DNA of 16,385 nt, taken from NCBI GenBank assembly GCA_946186175.1, contig CAMHMG010000035.1:1-16385 (forward strand), given 5' to 3'. This stretch comes from an uncultured Clostridia bacterium. Its GTDB lineage: Bacteria; Bacillota; Clostridia; Lachnospirales; Lachnospiraceae. Under the pieces are notes generated by a model. That model was not told where the DNA came from. It did not search any database and saw only the letters and a list, made by a program, of their open reading frames with translations. The position numbers and the translations under genes were made by a program. Shown here piece after piece: positions 1 to 7,546 of the stretch (the stretch's first letter is position 1; each line of letters begins with the position of its first letter).

Positions 1-17
1 AAGGAGAGCGAGAGAGA

Positions 18-2126
18 ATGATAGCAGTTGGTAAATGGATAACCAGACATAAAGCGTTAATAATCATTTTAAGTATTTTGCTGATCATTCCGTCAATAAT
101 AGGAATGGCAAAGACCAGAACCAATTATGATCTGTTAAGTTACCTTCCTGAGTCCTTGGAGACTGTATCAGGACAGAACATAATGGTTGATGAATTCGGG
201 ATGGGCGGTTTCTCCATGATAATAGTTGAAGGAATGGAGATGAAAGATATAAGTGCCCTGAAGGAAAATATCATGAAGGTGGATCATGTGGAGGATGTTA
301 TATGGTATGACAGCATAATGGATATTACGGTACCGTATGAGATGCTTCCTGAGAAATATCGTGATGCGATATTCAGCGGTGACGCAACTATGATGATCGC
401 GTTGTTTGATGATACAACATCGGCAGACAATTCTATGAATGCGGTAACGGAGATTAGAAAGATAGTTAATGACCAGTGTTTTGTATCTGGTATGACGGCG
501 TTGGTTACTGATGTCAAGGATCTGGCACTGTCACAGATTCCCATATATGTAGTTATCGCGGCAATATCAACCTTTGTTGTGTTGATACTTACTATGGATT
601 CATTTTTTACACCGATCATATTCCTTTCGGGAATAGGCCTTGCGGTTTTATATAATCTTGGAACTAATATTTTTCTGGGAGAAACCAGTTATATAACAAC
701 AGCCCTTACAGCTGTTCTTCAACTGGGTGTGACTATGGACTATTCCATATTCCTTTTGGAGAGTTACAGAGCTAATAAGTTAAGATACCCTGATGATAAA
801 GAAAGGGCTATGGCGCATGCAATCTCCAATACATTTGTTTCAGTATGCGGAAGCTCACTTACAACGGTGGCTGGATTTATGGCGCTTTGTGTTATGACTT
901 TTGCACTTGGTAAGGATCTGGGGCTTGTAATGTCTAAGGGGGTGCTGCTCGGAGTTATAGTCTGTGTTACCGTACTTCCTTGTCTTATCCTTGTATTCGA
1001 TAAGCAGATCGAAAGATGGAGTCACAGGGAATGGATACCTGAGTTTAAGAAGCTTTCGGATTTTATATTGAAATACAGATGGATAGCGGTTGTACTTTTT
1101 GTACTTGTATTCATACCTGCCGCACATGGTAATAATAATGTTTCGATATACTATAATCTGGATAGGGGCTTGCCGGAGGATCTGCCTTCATCAATAGCGA
1201 ATCGTAAGCTTGAGGATGAGTTTGACATGAGTGTAATGCATATAGTTATGCTTCCGTCAGGACTTGATTCCAGCGTGAAGACCAAAGCTATTGATGATAT
1301 GAAGAAGGTTGAAGGTGTTAAATGGGTAATCGGAATGAACTCGGTTCTCGGTGCTGACGTACCTGAGTCGATGGTTCCTAAGAAATATAAAGAGATGCTT
1401 TCAAGTGATAACTATGAATTGATGTTTGTATGCTCCAACTATAAGACGGCATCGGATGAGGTGAATGCCCAGATTGCAGAGCTTACGAAAATTGCAAAGG
1501 ATGTTGATGAATCATCAATGGTTATCGGTGAGGCTCCCCTTACAAAGGACCTTATGGATACGACTAATATTGATCTTAAGAGAGTTAATTATCTGTCCAT
1601 TGCAGCGATATTTATAATCATTCTGATAACATTTAAATCTATATCGCTTCCGATAATATTGGTTGCTGTCATCGAGTTTGCTATATGCGTGAATATGTCA
1701 TTTCCATACTATACCAACACTTCACTGGTGTTCGTGGCAAGTATAGTAATAGGCAGTATTCAGCTTGGTGCAACCGTTGATTATGCTATACTTATGACAT
1801 CTAGATACCTTAAGGAGAGAGGGCTTGGTAAGAGCAAAAAGGAATCGGTTTCAATAGCTCATAAAGCATCTATCAAGTCGATAATAATCAGTGGTTCGTG
1901 TTTCTTTGCGGCAACATTTGGTATAACACTTTATTCAAGTATTGATATGATAGGATCTATATGTACACTACTTGCACGTGGAGCCGTTATCAGCGTAATA
2001 GTGGTCATCACCATACTTCCTGCGTTACTGTGGATGTTTGATCCGATTATATGCAAAACTACATGGGGACTTCGTAGCGTCAGGTTAGGTAAGAATACAA
2101 ATACAGAGAACAAAACTTATGTATAG
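18..2126 (+). CDS. MMPL/RND-family membrane transporter (702 aa)
   Basis: Predicted inner-membrane exporter of the MMPL branch of the RND superfamily, proton-driven in characterised relatives; the substrate is unknown. The protein shows the family's twofold layout. TM1 (about residues 13-31) is followed by an outer loop (about 32-172) and a TM bundle (about 174-335). TM7 (about 355-371) starts the second half, with another outer loop (about 373-523) and a final bundle (about 527-690). Matching Asp-Tyr pairs lie in both bundles, D241-Y242 (GVTMDYSIF) and D588-Y589 (GATVDYAIL), where the family carries its proton-relay residues. An AAGGAG lies 11 nt before the ATG, and length is normal for Firmicute members. 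It is followed 43 nt later by a secreted heptad-repeat protein and then a TetR gene, which suggests a regulated export or envelope unit. The promoter lies outside the window. Family call is firm; role is inferred. Confidence 0.9.
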   Translation: MIAVGKWITRHKALIIILSILLIIPSIIGMAKTRTNYDLLSYLPESLETVSGQNIMVDEFGMGGFSMIIVEGMEMKDISALKENIMKVDHVEDVIWYDSIMDITVPYEMLPEKYRDAIFSGDATMMIALFDDTTSADNSMNAVTEIRKIVNDQCFVSGMTALVTDVKDLALSQIPIYVVIAAISTFVVLILTMDSFFTPIIFLSGIGLAVLYNLGTNIFLGETSYITTALTAVLQLGVTMDYSIFLLESYRANKLRYPDDKERAMAHAISNTFVSVCGSSLTTVAGFMALCVMTFALGKDLGLVMSKGVLLGVIVCVTVLPCLILVFDKQIERWSHREWIPEFKKLSDFILKYRWIAVVLFVLVFIPAAHGNNNVSIYYNLDRGLPEDLPSSIANRKLEDEFDMSVMHIVMLPSGLDSSVKTKAIDDMKKVEGVKWVIGMNSVLGADVPESMVPKKYKEMLSSDNYELMFVCSNYKTASDEVNAQIAELTKIAKDVDESSMVIGEAPLTKDLMDTTNIDLKRVNYLSIAAIFIIILITFKSISLPIILVAVIEFAICVNMSFPYYTNTSLVFVASIVIGSIQLGATVDYAILMTSRYLKERGLGKSKKESVSIAHKASIKSIIISGSCFFAATFGITLYSSIDMIGSICTLLARGAVISVIVVITILPALLWMFDPIICKTTWGLRSVRLGKNTNTENKTYV

Positions 2127-2169
2127 TGTTTGGAATATGCTTTTGCACAGGATTGAAGGAGGAATAGTT

Positions 2170-4287
2170 ATGAAATCATTGAAACGTATAACATCAGTTA
2201 CATTATCGGCAGCATTGGCAGCAGGACTTTTGCAGGGTCCGCTGATCACTTCTTATGCTGCAGAAAGTGTTGAAAAGGAAGAAACCGTATATGTCAATCA
2301 GACAGCTACAGGAGATATAGAAAATATAATAGTTTCCGACTGGCTCAAAAATGTATCCGGAAAAGGAGAGATAAAGGATAAGTCCAATTTAAAGGATATC
2401 AAGAACGTCAAAGGAGATGAAGAATTTTCAGAGAATAATGGTGAGCTGACATGGAAGGCAAATGATGCTGACATTTATTATCAGGGCACAACAACAGAGA
2501 AACCTCCTGTAGGCGTTAATATTTCATATAAGTTAGACGGTAAGGATATCAAAGCGGAAGAGCTTGCGGGGAAATCCGGAAATGTTGAGATTACACTTAA
2601 GTATTACAACGATACTGACTATGAGGATGAGATAGATGGTGTAGCAACAAAGCTTCAGAGCCCGTTTCTCATGGCATCTGCTATAATTCTTCCTGTCGAC
2701 GTATTTACAGATGTTGAAGTAAGTCAGGGTAAGGTGGTGTCAGAGGGAAGTAATCAGATTCTTGTGGCTTATGGAATGCCGGGATTGTTTGATAGTCTGA
2801 AACTGGCGAAGGATACACGTGAGAAGCTAGAGGACAATTTAAGTGATACAGTTACCGTTAAGGCAAAGGTCACAGATTTTGAGCTCTCTTCGATATATAC
2901 TGTGGCAACATCTGATGAGTTTACAGATGTTGATCTTGATGAGAACAGTGACATGGATGATCTTGAGGATGCATTGGATGAATTGGAAGATGCCTCAGAG
3001 AAATTGGTGTCAGGCTCTTCTGATCTTTCAGATGGAGTTAAGACTTTACAGGATAAATTTAAGGATTATTCAAGCGGAGTTTCAAAGGTCAGCAAAGGTG
3101 CCGATTCAGTTTCAAAAGGTGCTAATAAGCTCTCAAAAGGTATTACTCAGTATACAGATGGTGTGAAATCTGTAACAGATGGTGCTAAGGATTATGTGAA
3201 GGGTACAGGAAGTCTCACCTCAGGTATTAAGAAATACGTAGAGGGTGAGAAACAGATAGATGCCGGAGCAAAGGAATTAAATGAAGGAAGTAAGAGTTTT
3301 CCTTCCCAGTATAGCGAATTTTCGACAGGTCTTAAGCAATATACAGACGGCGTGGATTCTGTGGCAGACAATATGAGCGCACTATCCGGTGGAGCTGCTG
3401 ATTTATACAAGGGTGTGGATGCTGCTGTGACCGGTGTAAAAACCACTAATGAGAACATGACGGCAGCTCTTCAAAAGCTTGGTGGAAATGCAGCGGGATA
3501 TGAGAAGGCTATAACAGACCTTGCTACAATGCTTCAGACAGATACGACACTTACGGATGAACAGAAAGTTGCATTACAAAGCGTTATAGGACAATTGACA
3601 CAGACAGCAACGACTGAGAAAGCTATACTTGAAGGTATTCAAAGCAGCAGTGATCCAAGTGCTATGAGTCAGCTTGACAGCCTTACAGCCGGTGCTAAGA
3701 AATTATCTGAGAGTGCAGCAGCCTTAAGCTCCGGTGCCAATGAATTGTCTAAGAAGAGTGCAGCTATTACATCGGGCAGTGCAAGTGTAGGTGCAGGTAT
3801 TGATAAGGTAGTTGGCGGAATCAGTAGTCTTTACAGCGGAATTGCGAAATTGAGTGAGAACAATGATGCGTTAACCACAGGAGCCGATACACTCGAAAAG
3901 AGTGGAGACCTTTTAACAAGTGGAATTGGTCAGTTGACATCTAAAACAAGTTCTCTTACAAGTGGTGCGGCAACTCTTTCAAAGGGAGCTAAGACTTTGT
4001 CTTCAGGTGCAGCTTCACTCGACACAGCTACAGATAAGGTTTCTGATGGTATTGGAAAACTTTCAGATGGTTCTAACAAGCTTTCAGACGGTATGAGCCA
4101 GTTTAAGTCAAAAGGAACAGATAAACTTAAGAATGAGTACAATGACAAGGTCAAGACTGTGATAGACCGTTTGGATTCATTGACCGGAAAAGAAGGAAGA
4201 TATAATTCCTTCTCAGGACTTGCAGATGGTATGGAAGGTAGGGTTAAGTTCATTTTCCAGACAGCTGAGATTAAGACAGAAGATTAA
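2170..4287 (+). CDS. Secreted X3-Leu-X2-Gly heptad-repeat protein (705 aa)
   Basis: Exported protein of unknown function, of the kind called heptad-repeat (YhgE/Pip-like) proteins. The ATG at 2170 is preferred because AAGGAGG ends 7 nt before it and it opens a signal peptide (MKSLKRITSVTLSAALAAGL, cleavage near SYA-AES, about residue 30). An in-frame ATG at 2119 would overlap the upstream gene and bury the signal. Residues about 31-270 look like a beta-rich domain. From about 277 to 660 the protein is Ser/Gly/Lys-rich heptads such as LSSGAASL and LSDGSNKL, likely a long helical or coiled rod, interrupted at about 428-505 by a non-repeat helical segment. Unlike YhgE/Pip proteins, no C-terminal membrane span is visible; the chain ends KFIFQTAEIKTED. 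Its place directly behind an MMPL gene suggests it is an extracytoplasmic partner or substrate of that transporter (inference). Confidence 0.8.
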   Translation: MKSLKRITSVTLSAALAAGLLQGPLITSYAAESVEKEETVYVNQTATGDIENIIVSDWLKNVSGKGEIKDKSNLKDIKNVKGDEEFSENNGELTWKANDADIYYQGTTTEKPPVGVNISYKLDGKDIKAEELAGKSGNVEITLKYYNDTDYEDEIDGVATKLQSPFLMASAIILPVDVFTDVEVSQGKVVSEGSNQILVAYGMPGLFDSLKLAKDTREKLEDNLSDTVTVKAKVTDFELSSIYTVATSDEFTDVDLDENSDMDDLEDALDELEDASEKLVSGSSDLSDGVKTLQDKFKDYSSGVSKVSKGADSVSKGANKLSKGITQYTDGVKSVTDGAKDYVKGTGSLTSGIKKYVEGEKQIDAGAKELNEGSKSFPSQYSEFSTGLKQYTDGVDSVADNMSALSGGAADLYKGVDAAVTGVKTTNENMTAALQKLGGNAAGYEKAITDLATMLQTDTTLTDEQKVALQSVIGQLTQTATTEKAILEGIQSSSDPSAMSQLDSLTAGAKKLSESAAALSSGANELSKKSAAITSGSASVGAGIDKVVGGISSLYSGIAKLSENNDALTTGADTLEKSGDLLTSGIGQLTSKTSSLTSGAATLSKGAKTLSSGAASLDTATDKVSDGIGKLSDGSNKLSDGMSQFKSKGTDKLKNEYNDKVKTVIDRLDSLTGKEGRYNSFSGLADGMEGRVKFIFQTAEIKTED

Positions 4288-4332
4288 AAGAACACATGGA
4301 GACGTCGGTCGACATGATATGGAGATGTTTAT

Positions 4333-4938
4333 ATGGGTAAGATTGAAGAGAACAAGAAGAAAAAGAAGGATGCAATCGTCAACTCAGCATTTACTCTGTT
4401 CATAGATCACGGTATTAAGGATACATCAATTGCAGATATAATGAAGAAAGCCGAGCTTGCAAAGGGTACATTTTACCTCTATTTCAAGGATAAGTATGAG
4501 GTCAGGGATTACCTGGTGAGAAAGAAGGCTACACAGCTCTTTGAAAATGCGATTGAGGCACTCAAGGAAAGTGATATAACTGAGTTTGATAAGAAGATAA
4601 TTTTTATTGTTGATAATCTTTTAGATCAATTAAGTAATAATAAAATATTACTGAAATTTATTTCAAAGAATCTTAGTTGGGGTATTCTGAGAAATTCAAT
4701 AGAGAATATACCTGTAAATGAAGGAGAAAGTGCTGCGGATTATATTGAACAGTTAGCAGAAGAAAGTGGCAAACATATCAGAAATCTTGAAATGTTGATC
4801 TTTATGATTGCTGAGCTTGTGAATTCAACTGCACATTCGGTAATACTATATCAGCAACCGGTTGAACTGCCTGAGCTTAAGAAGGAATTATTTCCTATAA
4901 TTATTAATATGATCCATTCCTTTGAGGAAACGTGTTAA
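4333..4938 (+). CDS. TetR/AcrR-family transcriptional regulator (201 aa)
   Basis: One-component DNA-binding regulator, probably a repressor of the MMPL/heptad-repeat genes just upstream. The N-terminal three-helix TetR domain is clear: an AFTLF helix, then the helix-turn-helix at about residues 30-49 (TSIADIMKKAELAKGTFYLY) and the usual YFKDK continuation. Residues about 60-200 form the divergent all-helical ligand and dimerisation domain, from which no ligand can be guessed. A GGAG at 4321-4324 lies 8 nt before the ATG. It sits 45 nt behind the heptad-repeat gene with no terminator between, so it is probably co-transcribed and autoregulated. Its operator would lie before the MMPL gene, outside this window. 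The family is certain; the target is inferred from position. Confidence 0.9.
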   Translation: MGKIEENKKKKKDAIVNSAFTLFIDHGIKDTSIADIMKKAELAKGTFYLYFKDKYEVRDYLVRKKATQLFENAIEALKESDITEFDKKIIFIVDNLLDQLSNNKILLKFISKNLSWGILRNSIENIPVNEGESAADYIEQLAEESGKHIRNLEMLIFMIAELVNSTAHSVILYQQPVELPELKKELFPIIINMIHSFEETC

Positions 4939-4956
4939 GATAAAATGACATTATAT

Positions 4957-5011
4957 ACTGAATACATTGTTTATAAAATAGTATAAGCAGTGTATTCAGT
5001 TTTTGTTTGTT
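4957..5011 (+). terminator. Strong intrinsic terminator after the TetR gene
   Basis: A 19-bp stem with two G-U pairs (4957-4975 with 4982-5000) closes a 6-nt loop and runs into TTTTTGTTTGTT. It starts 19 nt after the TetR stop and separates the MMPL unit from the ABC unit. Confidence 0.9.
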
Positions 5012-5017
5012 AAGATG

Positions 5018-5045
5018 TTGACAATTGTACACAAATGATTATAAT
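5018..5045 (+). promoter_or_regulatory. Consensus housekeeping promoter for the ABC exporter unit
   Basis: TTGACA (5018-5023) and TATAAT (5040-5045) both match the sigma-A consensus exactly, with a 16-nt spacer. An ACAATTGT palindrome (5021-5028) overlaps the -35 box and could be part of an operator. Transcription would start near 5052, giving a leader of about 235 nt before the first ABC gene that runs across a regulator remnant. Confidence 0.75.
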
Positions 5046-5065
5046 AAATTGAGTTTTTTACTTTG

Positions 5066-5287
5066 ATGAAGATTTCAGTACTGATTGAAAACGGAGCCGA
5101 TGAGATCACTTTGGGAGATATCAATATTCTGCTCACTGATAAGGGTAGAAACGTGTGTGAATAAGAAAAGAGAAAGAAACCTGAGTGGATAACGGGATTG
5201 ATCAGAAAAATGGGTGAGGATGATGTAAGTCAAATGTTTTTATTGATAAATCGGATGTTTGATATTATAGAAGACAAGGAGAATTGA
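5066..5287 (+). pseudogene. C-terminal remnant of a MarR-like regulator
   Basis: One frame reads through 5066-5287 with a single internal stop (TAA at 5162-5164). The part before the stop contains ILLTDKGRNVCE, like the strand and helix after the wing of MarR-type regulators (LTEKGRE...). The part after it reads LIRKMGEDDVSQMFLLINRM and on to FDIIEDKEN, like the final MarR dimerisation helix. The frame ends at TGA 5285-5287, one nt before the ABC-1 ATG, where a MarR gene commonly sits in MarR-ABC-ABC operons. Only about 73 codons remain of a usual 140-160; the helix-turn-helix half is absent and the local ATG at 5066 has no ribosome binding site. DtxR-type regulators also carry LTDKGR, but the last helix fits MarR better. 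It could alternatively be a translated 32-residue peptide, which I consider less likely. The 350-nt stretch between the TetR and ABC-1 genes holds only this, the promoter and the terminator. Confidence 0.6.
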
Positions 5288-5288
5288 A

Positions 5289-7460
5289 ATGTTAAAGGTA
5301 CTTAAATTTGCAAAGGACAAATGGTATGTGATATTAGCGATAATACTCTTACTGTTTGTGCAGGTGTATTGTGAGCTTACATTGCCTGATTATACGTCAG
5401 ATATTGTTGATGTGGGAATACAGAGTAAAGGAGTGGAATACCCGATTCCTGAGAAGATATCGTTAAAGACGTACGAAAATCTGCAGCTTTTTATGACGGA
5501 TGAAGAAATAGAACTTGTGGATAAGTATTATTCCAAAAAACAGGATATCATGGAGGCTAAGTTTGATAAGCTGACAGATGATGAGATGGCAGAATTAAAA
5601 GAAGCTATGTTGTTGCCGGAAATGATGACATTTCTTTTTACTTCTGAAAGTGAAGAGGCTAAGAATATGCAGAGTGGTATTATCAGTTCATTCGGAATCT
5701 CAGAGGATGAATTGGGGAATATCTCAATAGTAGATTTTCTTGAAAATTTACCACAGATAAAAAGAAATGCTATTCGTGAGGTTATAGAAAAACAGATGTC
5801 GGATTATCCTGAATATATGTTAGAGGCATCAGGTACTTCATTTGTTCGGCAGGAATATGAGAATCTTGATATAGATATGAACACCTATCAGATGGATTAT
5901 CTTAAGAAAATGGGTGCGAAAATGCTTCTTATTGCGGTCTTAGCATTGGTGGTAAGTTTTGTTGTCGGCTATCTTTCATCAAAGCTTGCCGCATCTACCG
6001 GGAAAGATTTAAGGTATAAGCTGTTTTCGAAGGTTATTGGTTTCTCCAACGCGGAGATGAACTCTTTTTCAACATCTTCACTGATAACCAGATGTACTAA
6101 TGATGTACAGCAGGTTCAGATGGTGCTGACCGTATTTTTCAGGATTGTGGTTTTTGCTCCGATCATGGGTGGAGGAGCTGTATTAAAGGTCATTAACAAT
6201 GCAGCTGCTATAGGCTGGACCGTAGTTGTCGCCGTGCTGGCGGTTATATTTGTGATCGCAATACTAATGATCGTTGCAATGCCCAAATTTAAGATAATGC
6301 AGAAATTAGTGGATGGTCTTAATCTGGTTTCAAGAGAAATACTTACAGGTCTTCCTGTAATCCGCGCATTCGGAAGAGAGGAATACGAAGAAAAACGATT
6401 TGATGGTGCAAGCAGAGAGCTTATGAATACTCAGCTTTTTACGACCGGTTCTATGGCTTTAATGGCTCCTACCATGATGTTCATAATGAATGGTGTAAGT
6501 GTTCTGATCGTGTGGGTCGGAGCAGGAAAGATTGATGCCGGAACTATGCAGGTTGGAGATATGATGGCTTTTTTGGTATATGCGATGCACATAGTAATGA
6601 GCTTTTTGTTTATTTCCATGATAGCAATTATCATCCCGCGTGCGTCTGTTGCAGCAGACCGTATTGATGAGGTTTTGAGTTCAAAGACTGTGATTGCAGA
6701 TAAGGATGAGGCAGTTGATATTCCAGAAAAATGCGGGGAGATATCATTTAACCATGTATCATTTGCTTATCCCAACGCTAAGGAAAATGTATTGTCTGAT
6801 ATAGATTTTACTGCTTATGCAGGAAAGACAACAGCAATAATAGGAAGTACCGGATGTGGAAAATCAACCATGGTTAATCTTATTCCAAGATTGTTTGATG
6901 TTACGGAGGGCTCGATAACCATAGACGGAGTTGATATTAGAGATGTTAAGATGAAGGAGCTGCGTAAGAAGATCGGTTTTGTACCGCAGAAGGGAACATT
7001 GTTTTCAGGTACCATTTCATCTAACATAAAGTTTGGTGCTAAGGATGCAGGTGATGATGAGGTTATCAGGGCGGCTTCTATAGCGCAGGCAACAGAGTTT
7101 ATAGATGAGAAAGAAAAGAAATATGAATCCGAAATTGCACAAGGTGGTAACAACGTATCGGGAGGTCAGAAACAAAGACTTGCTATTGCAAGAGCAATAG
7201 CAAAGAAACCGAAGGTTTATGTGTTCGATGACAGTTTCTCTGCATTGGATTATAAGACCGATGCAGCACTTAGAAAAGCTCTTAGAGAGAATATGGGTAA
7301 TGCGACGGTTATTATTGTTGCACAGAGGATCAGCACGATAATGCATGCAGATCAGATACTGGTGTTAGAAGATGGCCGGATAGTTGACAGGGGAACGCAT
7401 GATGAGCTTATGAAAAACAGTGCAATCTATCAGCAGATTGCGGAATCCCAGTTATCTTAA
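5289..7460 (+). CDS. ABC exporter half-transporter, degenerate-site subunit (723 aa)
   Basis: Permease-ATPase fusion of the multidrug exporter type, predicted to pair with the next ABC gene. TM1 (about 12-30) is followed by a hydrophilic, mostly helical insertion of about 175 residues (about 34-208) before TM2 (about 212-233). That insertion is why it is longer than the usual 570-620. The nucleotide-binding domain has Walker A GSTGCGKST (519-527), a canonical signature VSGGQ (623-627), and Walker B VYVFDD with Asp648 where the catalytic Glu is expected. The switch-loop His is Gln679 (VAQRIST). Both changes mark the degenerate ATP site of heterodimeric exporters such as the LmrCD, BmrCD and TM287/288 types. 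AAGGAG (5276-5281) lies 7 nt before the ATG. It is transcribed from the promoter at 5018-5045, across a MarR-like remnant. Substrate unknown; drug or peptide export is the usual inference. Confidence 0.92.
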   Translation: MLKVLKFAKDKWYVILAIILLLFVQVYCELTLPDYTSDIVDVGIQSKGVEYPIPEKISLKTYENLQLFMTDEEIELVDKYYSKKQDIMEAKFDKLTDDEMAELKEAMLLPEMMTFLFTSESEEAKNMQSGIISSFGISEDELGNISIVDFLENLPQIKRNAIREVIEKQMSDYPEYMLEASGTSFVRQEYENLDIDMNTYQMDYLKKMGAKMLLIAVLALVVSFVVGYLSSKLAASTGKDLRYKLFSKVIGFSNAEMNSFSTSSLITRCTNDVQQVQMVLTVFFRIVVFAPIMGGGAVLKVINNAAAIGWTVVVAVLAVIFVIAILMIVAMPKFKIMQKLVDGLNLVSREILTGLPVIRAFGREEYEEKRFDGASRELMNTQLFTTGSMALMAPTMMFIMNGVSVLIVWVGAGKIDAGTMQVGDMMAFLVYAMHIVMSFLFISMIAIIIPRASVAADRIDEVLSSKTVIADKDEAVDIPEKCGEISFNHVSFAYPNAKENVLSDIDFTAYAGKTTAIIGSTGCGKSTMVNLIPRLFDVTEGSITIDGVDIRDVKMKELRKKIGFVPQKGTLFSGTISSNIKFGAKDAGDDEVIRAASIAQATEFIDEKEKKYESEIAQGGNNVSGGQKQRLAIARAIAKKPKVYVFDDSFSALDYKTDAALRKALRENMGNATVIIVAQRISTIMHADQILVLEDGRIVDRGTHDELMKNSAIYQQIAESQLS

Positions 7461-7466
7461 AGTAAT

Positions 7467-7516
7467 AGGTAATTGCGAAACTCATATACACAATCCAATA
7501 AGTTTCGCAATCACCT
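7467..7516 (+). other. Intra-operon hairpin between the two ABC genes
   Basis: An 11-bp perfect stem (7472-7482 with 7501-7511) is extended by one A-C mismatch and four more pairs (7467-7470 with 7513-7516) around an 18-nt loop. It fills most of the 86-nt gap between the ABC genes and has no T-tract, so it does not look like a terminator. It may be an RNA stability or processing element, or a DNA operator. The structure is seen directly; its function is unknown. Confidence 0.65.
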
Positions 7517-7546
7517 AATCTTAAACTAAAAAGCGAGGTGAATAAA

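Noticed and set aside
855..1127. Open frame on the minus strand inside the MMPL gene
   Set aside because: It lies wholly antisense to a clear transporter gene, has a low-complexity Lys/Tyr/Arg composition, and has no recognisable domain.
2119..2169. Earlier in-frame ATG for the heptad-repeat protein
   Set aside because: It overlaps the MMPL gene end, lacks a ribosome binding site and would put 17 residues before an excellent signal peptide; ATG 2170 has AAGGAGG.
3000..4150. CRISPR-like or DNA tandem array
   Set aside because: The repetition is at the protein heptad level; the DNA units differ in sequence and spacing and lie inside one open gene.
5066..5164. Genuine 32-residue peptide gene
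   Set aside because: There is no ribosome binding site, and the frame continues past the stop with more regulator-like sequence up to the ABC-1 start, so a decayed regulator fits better.
7538..7546. GTG start for ABC-2
   Set aside because: The GTG is part of the GAGGTG ribosome binding site that serves the ATG at 7547.
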